A stretch of DNA of 64,000 bases from Spirometra erinaceieuropaei (GCA_902702965.1 CACRXP010000548.1:210571-274570); one strand, 5' to 3'; positions 32,940 through 45,204 are shown, counted from the stretch's first letter. The notes: generated by a model from the letters alone, not told the origin. A program made the numbers and translations.

Positions 32940-34350
32940 TAATGAAAAGATGTTGGTGCGTTCGGTGGGATTTAGGTGAATGGGTTGGATCTCAGTTGGG
33001 AGGTGGGTTGACGACGGAGAAACTGCACTTAAATGGAGCTTCAGTTGGGAGCCTTTGTGGACCTAAGTAGTTAATTATGCAATCATTAGGTGCTAACATG
33101 ATTGAAAGGTTGGCTGATTTGGCTTGCTACTATACCATGCTGATGGAACTTGAGGAGTTAGCTATCCACGAAAAGGACAGATAACTGAAAATCCAGCTGT
33201 CTTACCAACCCTAAATTAACGTATTCCCCATTACCCATTGCCGTTACCGAAACGGGTGCACTACAACTCTTTGTCCCACCCAACAATGTTCGCGCGTCGG
33301 ATGGCAGGTTTAGCAAGAGTGGCCTGATTTTTTTTCAGTAGGGTGTTAAGGTGCATATGCGATGCTTCCGTGCCTATTGCCCACGTGCTCATCCATTGAC
33401 ATAAAGCCAGCCCCCTTCTAATGCTTGCGTAAAGAGATAGTCTACATGACCGAATGCGTTGTGTAATTCCAACGCCGCCGAACTCGTGTCATTGTAAGGT
33501 GAATCAGTATCAGAAGCCGAGCTGTCTGATTAGACCGACAACCTTTTTGACAGGTACCCATTGCCCATATCTTTGTTAACTTTTCTCAAAATTCCATTGA
33601 CTTCACGGTCTAAGCGAGGTCAATAGGCTCGACCGCATATACGCATACGTATTCTATAAAAAAGACAGACAGTAGCTGAATTGGGGGACAGTGAAAAAAA
33701 CATCAGACAGATAAATCATTCACAGGATGGCCTGACGGAGCAGGAAGAGGCGTGCAGGAGTGCACGCACACAAGCCAGTATACCGCCCGATCGATTGGTC
33801 TATCAGAGCGCAGGCATCCATTCGCACACTTAGTCACGGGAGCGCAACGCACCTATCAAACAACAAACTCTCTGGGGTTCTTTTTGGCTAGGAATATTCG
33901 AGCGCGAATCACACTGCCTGACTGCTAAAGTAAAAGTGTTATTTTAAGGACTTGTTCATCCACTAAGTGTCCCTGATGAAACTTTGAAGTTGTCATTGTT
34001 CTTCGGTCAATATTTTGAGCTTTTTGTTGCAGATGTGTAATTATTATTGCTTTTTTATGTACAACGCTGCTAAGAATGGTTTATTTCTGCTTCATTAGTT
34101 AAGTCTTTTGGGATGCCAGTCTGTGGTTTGACTGAGTTGAAATATAATTGCAGGTTTAGAGTATCCCCTGCCCGTCCCTGTGGGGGGTCGAAGTGGAGAC
34201 ATCGGCAGAGGGGGCCAGCTTCCTACTCTTTTCGGTCTATTCCTAGTATATTTTATCTTTGTTGCCTGTGTGGCATTCCGGGTTTTTTTATTCGCCTACC
34301 GAGTTTCTGGTGCAACTTCACACAGGCCTTCATATGGAAACCTCAATCCC
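32940..34350. other. No recognisable feature
   Basis: No coding motif seen. A G-rich run lies within the preceding LINE at 32553. The short frame at 34113-34364 (+) is not convincing. Confidence 0.3.
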
Positions 34351-34369
34351 ATTTAGTCTTATAAGATTG

Positions 34370-34387
34370 TGTTCCCTGTAGGGAACA
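34370..34387. repeat. Perfect hairpin 1
   Basis: TGTTCCC, four-base loop TGTA, GGGAACA: 7 bp perfect stem. Confidence 0.85.
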
Positions 34388-34486
34388 TTTGGTTTCGACA
34401 AACCCACCTCGCAGTTTAGCCGTAGCATAGCATTCTCACGGACCAGCCTACCATTCCTTGTTTTTTTTTCTATCTAAACGTTCCTG

Positions 34487-34514
34487 AGTTTATGATAAAT
34501 GTTTATCATAAACT
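34487..34514. repeat. Perfect hairpin 2
   Basis: AGTTTATGATAAA at 34487-34499 and TTTATCATAAACT at 34502-34514 form a 13 bp perfect stem around a two-base TG loop. Confidence 0.9.
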
Positions 34515-34731
34515 GCGGCCCGGGGCGAGTGAGTTTCGTAGCGCGGCGAGCGCCCTCCTCCTATTGTAAACCTTGCCGTTCTTTTGTAGGTTTCTTTCAG
34601 GAGATAAATATCTTTTTGAGAGCATTACGGGGGGGGGGTTTATGCAATTTTTATTCGTTCGTCGCTTTCGGCTTATTTTAACTGCTTTAGTTATTGCTAT
34701 CGACCATAAGTCGTGAATGCACAGGTAGAAC

Positions 34732-34757
34732 TACCGGTCAACTATAGTTGACCGGTA
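34732..34757. repeat. Perfect palindrome 3
   Basis: A 26-base sequence, TACCGGTCAACTA then TAGTTGACCGGTA, is its own reverse complement with no loop. Confidence 0.9.
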
Positions 34758-34879
34758 CTATAGTACATTCCATGACACTTCAAACCGATGTGCGTCGTAC
34801 ACCCGAGGACCGCGAATCTCATCAAGGTCTATTCCGTGATGTCCTAGGATGTCATCAAAGTAACAGCAACGTTGATCAC

Positions 34880-34901
34880 CTGTAGGTATAATTACCTACA
34901 G
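34880..34901. repeat. Perfect hairpin 4
   Basis: CTGTAGGTA, loop TAAT, TACCTACAG: 9 bp perfect stem. It is the fourth in a 530 bp cluster. Confidence 0.9.
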
Positions 34902-35099
34902 TCAAAGGAGGGAATCCATTTAGTAATAAATTGTGTTGCCTAACCAGCAAGTCATCAGCGCAATGTTCATTCGCAATGGAGTCATTAGCTTGTGGAAATG
35001 TTTACTATTACTGCAAAGCAAGTCCTGCTAGCCGCACTTCTATCAGAGGCTTCTTTTGAGTGGTGGATTTGATCTGTCATTTCGATTATAGGCTTTCCA

Positions 35100-35820
35100 G
35101 TTGGAATTTTTCTGCTTGACACGATGTTTTTCTCCTGTTTTACCTATTTTATGTATGGTAAACATGGACAGTCGTCATGATTTGGCACTATTACGTTGTG
35201 ATCATCCTGATAAGTTCCTCTTTGACCTGTTAATCTCGACTTCCGCGAATTTTTATATCCTTCTGTTTGGCATATCGTTTGACTTAAATGGTTAGTTTCC
35301 ACGTCTCTTTGTTTTCTTACTTGACACGACCGTTTTTCAACCGGCGCATATTTTCTCCAACCGTTGCCCGTTTTCGTTCCGCTATGATTAATAAACTATC
35401 ACCCCTCTTTCGAAGATCCAGTCTGCCTCACCTGCAGATCCTTTAGTTGATTCATATTTAGCGGACTTTTTTAGTTCTTACTACGTCTGTTATGACGTTG
35501 TTAAACAGTTTTAAACTGCAAACTTCACTAGAATCGATCACTTTCATCCCTTCGCTTTGCGCTCTCCCTCAGCCCGAGATCAGATCTTTATGATGCTTTA
35601 GCTTTGTTATCTGGCCGTTAGCACAAGATTTCCTGATTCTTTGAGGAGATCTGTTTTACTAGAAGTCGGGACCTGCAGCCTTAAACGCATCAGACCGTGA
35701 CGGTAGCATTAGCGATTAGATCGCTTTGGTGGATTTAGACTTTAGTCTCAGTGTTTCGGCAACTAACGATCTTTTACTTTATGACCCCCGCTTGAGGGTG
35801 TAGCCGATCAATCCAAAATG
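35100..35820 (+). mobile_element. Possible LINE remnant (plus strand), weak
   Basis: The plus-strand reading has HPDKFLFDLLISTSANFYILLFG near 35190, resembling the endonuclease segment before GDFN in the LINE at 16.2 kb; LVDSYLADFFSSYYV near 35445, resembling the RT N-terminal linker; and LVDLDFSLSVSATNDLLLYD near 35728, which could be a worn motif A. None is conclusive. Confidence 0.3.
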
Positions 35821-35824
35821 ACGG

Positions 35825-36545
35825 CAAATCAAAAGATGCTTGGAAGAGTTTAAGGAAAAGCCGGACAAGGGACTTGCACAAATTGTCGGCAATAAAAACG
35901 ACTCCACTGGTAGACTTCACGTTTCTCAGTGTTTCTGGCCTACTCACCGAAGTGAGACTAGTGCTCTAGCCGAACAAACTGCCGACTACATACTTAGATG
36001 CGGGCATGCGCACGCCGTTCCTATCGGCATCACCAACTACAGTAATGGTGTCCGTGTGTAACGGTCTGCGGCAATGCTCCTGGGGAGTTTAATCTACTAT
36101 CTTCCTTTCTGGCGAGGACCGAAGGTCCAATGACTAGTTCAGGCCAATTATTGCGCTGATCGCTAATACATTTTCGCAAACCCAAGAAATCGTGTATGGG
36201 CCAGTCATGATATTTCCGCCACTACAAAGTCCGTGTGTGTCGGCCTCCGTACGCTGTTGTCAATGCTGATATGTGCACGTGGAACACGAAGACAAATACG
36301 GTGTTTGATTACCGTTGTCTGGGCCGACACTAAGAGAAGTACACGTCCTTTTCTCGAATGAAATACCCTCCACGCTCCGTAATCGCAAGAATATCTCAGG
36401 CCACCAGACAAAAACGATCAAAGTAATTTTGGCATGTTCGTCATATCCTGCCCCGTGAGGTGTGTGTTGCTTTTGACTTGGCTTACTGCCTGTGTGGAGC
36501 CTCGAAAAAGGTCATCACCAAGTGTGACACAGAAAATACTATCAC
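35825..36545. other. No recognisable feature
   Basis: A 73-codon frame at 35840-36061 (+) has no motif recognised. Confidence 0.3.
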
Positions 36546-36552
36546 GAGATTA

Positions 36553-36710
36553 AGTTGGTTCATGGACCTTCGGTATTCGGTTCCCGTCGCCAGAGATGGT
36601 AGTAGGCAAGGCTCTTCAGATCACCTTTCGCAGATCGTCGAGGCTGGACAGGTACAGCTCGCAAAATCATCAAGGCCGCCCAGATCAGGCCTCTACACAG
36701 GTCGTACTCT
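36553..36710 (+). mobile_element. RTE-like LINE 3' end fragment
   Basis: From TGGTTCATGGACCTTCGGTA onward the sequence aligns with the reverse complement of the RTE 3' region at 80-220 (TGGTTCTTGGACCTTCAGTA), through CGCAGATC and GAGGTACAG-like words to CCCAGATCAGGC, matching TAGATCAGGC near 70. It is 5' truncated and has no open frame of its own. Confidence 0.65.
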
Positions 36711-36719
36711 ACACACGCT

Positions 36720-38530
36720 GTAACCGCTTGATAAGATAAGGTATCACACCGTGCGCAGTGGTACCGACTTGTCCTTTCTCTCATGTCGAAATATTTTATA
36801 CGAAGTCAGACTTACATTACTGGGTGATTGAGAGGTATGCTTAGAACATGACGCGAGTCTTTGCTTATCATGCTTATCTCCCCCACCGCTACTCATTCCA
36901 TCGTTGTCACTTTCAAGCAGCAATTCGACTCTGACCTCAGAATAATGTTTCTGTTCCGAAGAACGTCAGTACTCCCCAGTAACGTATGACTGTTTGAGGT
37001 ACAGACAAAGCACCTGAGCCCCGTATAGGCCCTCACGTCAGCCGACTAGTTAAATCCGGTTCTGTTTGGGAAAGTTGTCCACTCTAGGCGCACGAGTGTT
37101 CCTAAAATTGCATTTTCATAGTTCTCTCAGCTCTTATCTTATAAGCCAGTAGACACCACTCCAAACACCTCGCGTTACGCGGCTAAATGAGCCTTGTAAC
37201 CACAATGAGGCTACCCAGTAGGCTATGATTGTAACTGTTTCCCCACGGTCTAGTGGGCTTGAGTCCTTCTTTAAGGCGTTTCTAGATCGTCAAGCCAACG
37301 AACCGCACAACATGCAACGCTGTCCCTAACAAACACCACTACAGCCGAGAGTTTTGTTTTGTGTTGAATGTTATCGTGTCCTCTTTTCTATTTAGTCATG
37401 CAGTCAGCCTTAGCGACCACACTCAGATTGGCTGCTATTTCACTGAACCAGTTGGCAACGAATCTGGCCGCCATCCCTTTTTCCTCATCAGCTATTCCAT
37501 GCCGTAGTCTCTCGTCAAACACGAAAATCGATGTAAGGTTGCTTGTTTCCATTTCCAAATTCGCTCTTCTAGGGACAGGAACTTGAGGAACCCGATATTC
37601 TATTTAAGAAACTTAACATAGAGGTGAAAAGCCATGAGCCAGAGGTGTTACGCAGCTACGAGATCTTTGTCCGGCAGGTTTGCAGTCATCTGGATCTGAC
37701 CTGCAGCGTGTAAGGATTTCGTCTTACTTTCGAGTCCTCCGCTCTTTCTTTTTAGCGAGACTAGAAATTCGCCCATATTTGACCGCCTGTCCCTTAACAA
37801 GTCTCCTTTTATCTATAAAAAACATCAACGTCAGTACGAGTTTCGGACGTATGTGAAAAATTTCATAGTGAGTCCCGCCTCTGTTTCCAGTCTAAAGCAC
37901 ACCGCTCTGTAGATACCGCATGTGACTGGATGTACTGCTAGTGTCTTCCTTGAGTACATTCAACGAAATCTCCCAGCTGGCGTTCACATGGCCGTCACCC
38001 ACGTAAGTCTTTTAACTTCTTCGCCCTCTTTCCTTTTCAGGAGTCAGCTTGTCATGGTCACCAGTCTAGGGCTTTGTGAAAGCATTCAGAATATGGGAAT
38101 AGGGAAGTCTGTCAGGGGCGCTGATTATGTTCAGCGCCCTCGATCGGGAATTTGAAACAAAGCAGATTTTATTCGACTCCATCGACGAGCCGAATGAAGT
38201 GTCCTTATTATACGCAGGATGCGTCGTGTCTCACTGACCGACATCTTTAAATGTGTTTCCTTACTGTAGTCGCAAAGTAGACAAGCGGAGAACAAACTCC
38301 CCAATGCTGGGTTCCCGACTGGGATTATCCCCAGCTATATAACATGCCTCATTAAGTGTTAGCCGAAATTCTGAATTGTATATTCGACTAGGAAGGATCG
38401 CTCAGGTAGGGTTGTAGTGCTGAGGATGCCGACTTTGTCTTCGGCCACCCGTAAGAGCTAAACTCAATAAAAATGACCACATGAGTACCGTGTCTTCTTC
38501 CATTGGTTTTTGATACCCTCATAAACCCAA
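36720..38530. other. No recognisable feature
   Basis: Scattered short plus-strand frames with hydrophobic composition (37368-37586, 37922-38155) and no recognisable domain. Possibly worn retroelement sequence. Confidence 0.3.
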
Positions 38531-38539
38531 ACACATGTT

Positions 38540-39065
38540 GTGAAAATTGTGCACAAATTATCTGTTCATGTACCCATTGTGTAGAAAATTACGCCATCTC
38601 AAAATTATCCACTTGAAGAAGGGACGTCTTTTGATTTCAAAATTTTTTTAAAATTATGAATATGAATAAATTCCTTCGGAAAACGGCTATTTGCACCCTA
38701 ACGGCCGGCAATTCCCTGGATTCTTGCTACAGAAGCAGCCTCTAGAAGGCATCGAGTGTTTTAGTAGGACAGAGACACCAGCTTCCGAGCATACAAAAAC
38801 CCTGAAAGATAGCTAGCGATGCAGGAACCTTAACACATGGCAGTGTCCTCCGCCTGTGAAAATGCACACTAAATTCGGGATCAGCAAAGTGATTGATTCA
38901 TATTGATCAAGCATCAGCAGCGTCGAAAAAACGTCTGAACCGAAGTCTTTGGTCGGCCAAACCAGTGTTGCCTTTCAAAATATTACTTTTAGTAGGTGAT
39001 ATATCTCAAGGAACGTTAACCAAGATTTCAAAATATAGTTTCGGTTAGAAAGAATTATTTAAATA
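38540..39065. repeat. MITE family fossils (left-side pieces)
   Basis: 38575-38690 carries TGTAGAAAATTACGCC and GAAGAAGGGACGTC followed by a T-rich TTTTAAAATTATG run, matching the inner left arm of the foldback MITE. 38989-39060 carries AGTAGGTGATATATCTCAAG and GTTTCGGTTAGAAAGAATTA, a worn version of the outer left terminus. Confidence 0.45.
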
Positions 39066-39544
39066 TTTGCTTTGATGGTAATTACCATGCAATAAAGTCA
39101 CAAGACATTTCAGCCATGCCAAATTGCGGACTTTGAATGCGCCTCGTTCCGGCTGTCTGTGAAAATCATTCACAGAAACTTCTCACCGCTCTTCTATGCA
39201 CAGAAGTACATTTTGTTGCACTTATTTTGCTGACACCTACATCTCCACCAATTATGCTATTCATAGAAGATATATCTTCCAGTTTTACTAGATTCTCGCT
39301 TGCCGAATAAGTTTGCTGCCGACCTACTTTCCACCTGCACGTAGGCTGTCCTAACTACAGACTGTACAGTTTTCACTTGGGAGGAATCACTCATTCCTAC
39401 ATGCTATTAAGTGGGGACCATATGAATTGATGAGGTTTTTACGAACCATCTCGTCCCAAGCATTGATAAGTGGACAGATACAACATCATTTGAACAAACA
39501 TTTCACGGTCGTACAAGTTGCATAACGGCAAACTTTTTTTAAAT

Positions 39545-40045
39545 CGAAAACCTCCCTGTCTTCAAGTATAAAATTGGAAAAAGAACGTAATTTACTGCAA
39601 AATGAGTATGTGGAGGTATATTTTTGCGTGTTTTCTGTAAAATATATTCCGAAAACCAGAAAATCAGAGGAAAAATTAAAGTACAAGAGAATAGGTAGTA
39701 CAGGTGACGTTGCGCAGAATTCCAGGAAACCCAAATATTCCCGTGTCCTAACCTTAACCCCCAATCTAATTCTCACTCCTACCTAATCTCCAACCCTGAA
39801 CCTAACTCTGATCTTCCTGGAGATAAGCGCGAGGACCCCGCAGTAGGGAGGGTGTCTATTTCCGTGTCTAGCTATTTTATGCCGTGTGGTTTTTGGGGGC
39901 AACCGCAAAGAAGTGCATTCAAATGCCGGCATCTGCGCGCGTTAGAAACGTGATGCTCAATGTTACAACCGCACCTAAATCCTTTTCACTAAAAAGCAAA
40001 TTTCAGAATTCAGACGTGCGTTTTTTGAGATACGCCACCGAATGT
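39545..40045. repeat. MITE family fossils (right-side pieces)
   Basis: 39547-39660 matches the inner right arm read outward (CTTCAAGTATAAAATTGG, then GCGTGTTTTCTGTAAAATAT). 39985-40045 (AAGCAAATTTCAGAATTC, then TTTTGAGATACGCCACC) resembles the outer right arm. Together with 38989-39060 they may outline one very old element of about 1 kb. Confidence 0.4.
39740..39815. repeat. Degenerate CCTAACC-type tract
   Basis: Words CCTAACCTTAACCCCC, CTAATCTCC and AACCCTGAACCTAA in series, lacking G almost entirely. Similar to 6285-6490. It interrupts the MITE fossil region. Confidence 0.5.
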
Positions 40046-40049
40046 CTGT

Positions 40050-41285
40050 CTGTTCTACTGGCAGAATAGGTAGTATACACGTGTTCCGGCGATCTTTGGA
40101 GTTCCCTCTAGCGTTCGGCCTAGGCAAAAATTGCAGGCTCTCCCGTGGTGATGGCCATAAGTGATCAAGAGGCAAAATGTGAAGAAGCTAGCGGCTTAAC
40201 ATCAAGAGTTACGCGCACCAGAGACACCGTTCCACTTGCCCGCGCTTGTCACTTGTATGTTATATGGATATTTTCCCGGGCGCTCGCCGTTCCTCCACCC
40301 CAAAAGCCTTGTTTCGAGGGTAATATACACTTCTCAGTCTTGATTGCAGGGCGCAGTAAGGCAGTTTCACATCGCCTCAGAACACCTGTCTAGAGCCCTG
40401 GCTGGCTGTCGCCTAGTCGCGAGCAGCTAATGGTCGAGATAGGGGAGGAGGGAAACAAGGACGGGCCTTTCGCATCTACCCGTCATCATCAGCTAGCCAT
40501 ACTCCAAGCCCCGGTTGGGGTAACTCGAGAATTCCGTGATCAGGGCGGTTCGGGCTTCGTCACTCCCATTTGATTTTGCCAATTGTCGATAGCGGTCGAC
40601 AAACCGTTAGCTTGTGGATCGCTTGCTTGAACTTAAACTTTGTTGTTAACTAAACACGATTTGAAATATGGCCGGCGGAAGATAGAAATGCATCACGAAC
40701 GGCCCTGCGAGTCCCCCTTTTTCCTTGTTGGTATTGCATATAAATGACGCGCCAACGGTCTCTCTTGGTCACAGTTAGCCCCATGTCCACCATCAGTGGC
40801 GTCGTCCATTTTGTTTCGGTGGCAAAACCACACCCGCAAAAAAAAGTGTTTACGCTTTCAGGAGAACTGTATTACCACAGACCTTATTGGGGTTTCTTTG
40901 CTTTTCAGCACCGTGTGGAAAAACTTCCGGGAGCGCTTCAGAAGAGCCTGGAGGAGACCGCCTCCGCGGACTCACCCAAATGAACTGCCGGACCGTCAAA
41001 TTACCTTGTGGATCAAGTACTGATTTCTGTACATAGGCTTTCTAAGATCGAGACATTTCCTTCGAATCCTACCTTTCTGATTTCTTGGGCACGCGATGAC
41101 TGTTTTTGCGTCCACCTCTGCGAATTTCGGCTCTAGTTGACATTTGTGCCGAAATGAACCTTTTACTACCATTCTCCGCTCTGAATAACCACCAACTTAC
41201 CCTTAGTGAACTCGTAGTGACTTGCTCCGCCGCGACTTCTCTATTCTCCCGCGCAAAAAACTGCATACCTCTGGAACTGGCGGAA
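40050..41285. other. No recognisable feature
   Basis: Several overlapping short frames (40145-40393, 40744-41023) without motif. Confidence 0.3.
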
Positions 41286-41289
41286 CGGT

Positions 41290-41945
41290 CGTGTGAAGAA
41301 GAAGAGTCGAGCACCGGAACACTTTGTTTATTGTCCTGAGCTTTCTGACTCGTGCAGGAGTCCATCGTCAGAGGTAGTAGCAGCACCAGAACAAACGATA
41401 GTTATAAGGCATGTAGGCCAATCATCGACCGACGGCGCAAGACTGGAGGTGATTACGCAGGACTCTGTACGCCGGCGCCAGATCGATAGATCGATTGACC
41501 GAGTTCTCATCCGAGGTCCAGGTCTCAGTCCTCGGCCTGTTTTGTTTCCGGCGTGGTCGACTATTTTGGTGGCTGCAAAGTCAAACTCGTGACTCATTTC
41601 GTAGGTGTGGGCGGCCACTTGTGATAATGCGCCGCCTCGTCGCACAGCCAGCTTATGTTCGTGTATGCGCGATCCGAGCATGCGCCCACTCTGTCCTATG
41701 TAGTTACAAGGACAATTTTGACACGGGATGCAATACACTACTGCGGATTGCTCTTCAGGCTTTAATCGGTCTTGATTTTCATGACCACATTGCGCATGGT
41801 TGCTTTGAGGCGTGTCGTTTTTACGTTTTGCGGGCTCCCTGGTGCCCATTGGTCCATTCTGTACAATGCACATCGAGAAGACGCAGCCAATTTGATGGAT
41901 TGACCGTCACCAAATGCTTACATGCACGAGTTGGTAACTGAAATC
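41290..41945 (-). mobile_element. Penelope-like element, GIY-YIG end and 3' terminus (copy 1)
   Basis: A 181-codon minus-strand frame (41328-41873) encodes the C-terminal GIY-YIG-type endonuclease of a PLE: QSAVVYCIPCQNCPCNYIGQ, GRMLGSRIHEHKLAVRRG, and TYEMSHEFDFAATKIV. Upstream similarity to copy 2 continues in another frame to about 41830, so a frameshift is present. The 3' end, read on the minus strand, runs through CAGGACAATAAACAAAGTG to GACTCTTCTTCTTC at 41300, which matches copy 2. The RT portion is missing. Confidence 0.82.
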
Positions 41946-41949
41946 TAAT

Positions 41950-42435
41950 CTCGTCTGATGCTCAGCCTTTATTTCTGACTCCGTATAGGTATCCGTTCGT
42001 GACCTACACACCGCATCCCAGCAACCGTTTCGGGTAGAATCGGATGAGGAGTAGAGGTAGTCAGCTATCATAGCAGCAACACCCACCTTTGTTTCGTGAT
42101 CTAGACAACTCGGGTCGCACAGTTTTGCCAAGAATGCTTCTTACTACAAAGTCACTTCATATTATCCCAGACGCGATTGACTTCAGGTCCCACACATGCG
42201 CGCTTGTCCCATTCAAGCACAAAAACTCTCTTAGCTAATGCGACATCGAACTGAATATCTGCAATCCGAGACAGCAGCTCAACTTTCCGCACACAATAAG
42301 TCGCCCCTGGTGTCATATCCGATCTTATGCTAATCGGGACTTGACCTGCTGGTTTCGACCCTGCGAAGGAGGATACAGAGTGTGCTTCTCGTCATGTTCA
42401 GTCATGTCTCATAGTATACCATGACTGATTTAAGC
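41950..42435. other. Spacer between PLE copies
   Basis: No recognisable motif; a 74-codon minus frame (41907-42131) is probably spurious. Confidence 0.3.
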
Positions 42436-42440
42436 GCAAA

Positions 42441-42508
42441 TGAAGAAAAAGAGTCGAGCACCGGAACACTTTGTTTATTGTCCTGAGCTTTCAGACTCAT
42501 ACAGGAGC
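42441..42508 (-). repeat. Inverted PLE 3'-end fragment at the 5' side of PLE copy 2
   Basis: GAAGAAAAAGAGTCGAGCAC, then CTTTGTTTATTGTCCTGAGC and a short tail are the reverse complement of the 3' terminus of copy 2 (43520-43595) and match 41303-41372 in orientation. The fragment joins directly to RT coding sequence at about 42509. Inverted, truncated terminal repeats at the 5' side are a known trait of Penelope-like elements. Confidence 0.75.
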
Positions 42509-43600
42509 CCTACAGGAGTTAGAAAAGATTGTCGTCGTCCAACATGAACTGGTGTTTTGGCGCCGTCACGTAGACGACACGTTCGTAATCGTAAAGAAGG
42601 ACATGCTGCAACATTTCCACAGCCTGCTCAACGCAGTCTTCCCTGACATAAAAATCACGAGGGAAGAAGAACGGGAACAGCAATTAGCCTTCCTGGATGT
42701 GCTTGTCAGATGAAACCTTAACGGTGAACTTGAAACGACGGTTTATAGGAAGGCTACGAACACCACACAGCTTCTCAGTTTTAACAGCAACAATCCGGTG
42801 GCTCACAAACGAAGCTGTGTGAAGACTCTTCAAACGGATCCAAACTCATTGCAGCAGACCGGAGGACAGAGCACGTGAGGCCCGTTATCTACGCGACCAG
42901 TTTGTGCAAAATGGCTATCCGAGGACATTCATAAGTCGCCGCCTTTGCGGTCGTCACCAGAGAACTCGAACATCAACGCCACCGACGATATGGCATTCTC
43001 TGCCAGACATCAAGGCGTTTCAGAAGCGACCGAGCGCATTGCTGTGGAGTTAGGTGTTGGAATTGCACACCGCCCCAAAGCCACCACGCGCAATAGGGCC
43101 ATGAAAATCAAAGACCGGTTAAAGCCTAAAGAGCAATCTGCAGTATTGTATCGCATTCCGTGTCAAAATTGCCCTTGTAACTACACAGGGCAGACTGGGC
43201 GCATGCTCGGATAGCGCATACACGAACATAAGCCGGCTGTGCGAGGAAGCGACGCATTATCACAAGTGGCCGCCCACACCTACGAAATGAGTCACGAGTT
43301 TAACTTCGCAGCCACCAAAATAGTCGCCCACCGAAAAAAAACAGGCCGAGAATTGATTGAAGCCTGGGCCTCGGATGAGAACTCGGTCAATCGATTTATA
43401 GACCTGGCGCCGGCGTACAGAGCCCTGCTCAGTCACCTCTAGTCTTGCGCCGTCGGTCGATGATTGGCCTACATGCCTTATAACTATCGCTTGTTCGGAT
43501 GCTGCTACTACTTCTGACGATGGACTCCTGTACGAGTCTGAAAGCTCAGGACAATAAACAAAGTTTTCGGATTTTCGACTCTTCTTCTTCTTCACTTATG
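42509..43600 (+). mobile_element. Penelope-like element with RT C-terminal half and GIY-YIG (copy 2)
   Basis: The RT palm appears as FWRRHVDDTFVIVKKDML with the catalytic HVDD at 42567-42578 (YVDD in most relatives), then FPDIKITREEE and LAFLDVLV (42690), a stop at 42711, and worn thumb sequence (VYRKATNTTQLLSFNSNN, AHKRSC). The GIY-YIG domain follows from 43121: VLYRIPCQNCPCNYTGQTG, RMLG, a stop TAG 43212-43214 in place of Ser, then RIHEHK, HTYEMSHEFNFAATKI and RELIEAWASDENSVNRF to the stop near 43441. The 3' end is CAGGACAATAAACAAAGTTT at about 43550. The element is 5' truncated inside the RT. Confidence 0.85.
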
Positions 43601-43609
43601 CATACACCT

Positions 43610-45200
43610 GGAACTCGAATTTTCACCTTCATTCGTGATTTGAGCGCACCTGGTTTATTATACGTGTGAGTGCGCTTGTTGGACGTGAGGATGGGTTCTC
43701 CGGTGTCGACCTCACTCGCTCTTTCATGCGCCAGCTGGCGGTCCGGCCCTGTTAACCAATGAGTGCTTGGGTTGGTCGCAGTGGCTGGTGCGGCGTGAAG
43801 GCCCCACGCGCATATACGGCGATGCTTACGGAATCACGCGGACTGTGTGCAACCTAATTTAATCGTGCCATGAACCAATCAAACACTCGTATGCAGCGTA
43901 GCCCGTTGTTGCGGGGGCGACAGATACACACCACAGATCACCAGCGGGACCATGTGTGCGTAAAAAAGGCGTTCGTACTCTGAGCTGCGTAATATCATGG
44001 GGCTTGAATTGTCTGCTTTCGAAGTGTGGTTCGCAGTAAAATTGAGATAGAGGTCGCCAGTTGGGCTTTATTTGCTGGACGAAACCCTGATCTCCTATCT
44101 GTCCCTGTGAATAAAGCTTTTATTTGCTTACTGCTAGTTACTATTCGGGGGCTCCAGATCAACCTCAAAAGGCGGAACTGGTTCCTGTCTTCGTTTCATC
44201 CAACCAAGTAAGGTCCACGATCTTCACTTCTAACTCGACTTCTGCCCACAGATCTGAACGTTTGAACCCAGGCTGACTAGACCTCGAGTTCGGACCAGAG
44301 ATGTGAATGCGCCCGGTTGGGGACGGTAAACGCTCCCGGTTAGACGACAAACGCCACAATGGGCAGTTGGTGAGCACTTAACCATCATGAAGTATTGAGA
44401 AATGAGGGCGATTAAGTCAGAGACGAGAATGTTCTGGGCGCGTTGGGAAGGAAACGAAACCTACTGAAACGTGGGAGTCTTATGCTCTCCATACACTCTC
44501 CTGAGAGGACATGAACTCCAAGAAGACAGGGCCTATCATGTCAGCCTAAATATCGAGAGCTTGCGGTGCTTTGATATTGGAGCGACCTTTAGCGGAGTCT
44601 GGCTGTGGGGTAGGCGGCTCTCCGATCTGCCGTGTAGCGTCAAAATCCTCAGTCGGGGCTAGGTACGTGTCTGGCAAATCAGCTACCTGACAAAAGTCAT
44701 AATCTGTAAGGGCATTGGCGTATTTCCTACCATTGGATAAGGTTCTCCGTGAGCCCCAACTGGTGCGCCGGAGGTGGAAGAGGACTTTGAAAGCTATTCA
44801 CCGCAGCCGATTCCCTGCTAGGTCGCCTCACGTCTTCTGGTGGATCTGTCAATGAACTGTGGCGTCGATCAGAATGGTCCCCTGCCGAATGTCAAGAATA
44901 ATTCTCCCGCTCGTGGGACTGTGAAGTCTTCTGTACTTATCTTCCCCACCCGGCTATTCCAAATTACTTTGCAACTGTATTGCTTATCGCTTTGGTTCGT
45001 GCGCCAAAATAACGGGTTCTTAATTACCTATTGCGGCGTATGCTGTCCGGCTGTCAGGACATCAAGCCACAAACGCGTGGCAAGCGAACGATCAAGGTCA
45101 TGTATCCCTGTTCACACCTTTTTGGTGCTAATTGGCCACCCATCAGCCTATGACATTCCCCCTGCCATATACTCGGTCGTTTCCACAAGCCTCCTCACTT
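43610..45200. other. No recognisable feature
   Basis: A 120-codon plus frame at 44840-45202 and shorter ones carry no motif. Confidence 0.3.
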
Positions 45201-45204
45201 AGGT

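Noticed and set aside
39574..39786. 70-codon open frame
   Set aside because: It overlaps MITE fossil sequence and the CCTAACC tract.
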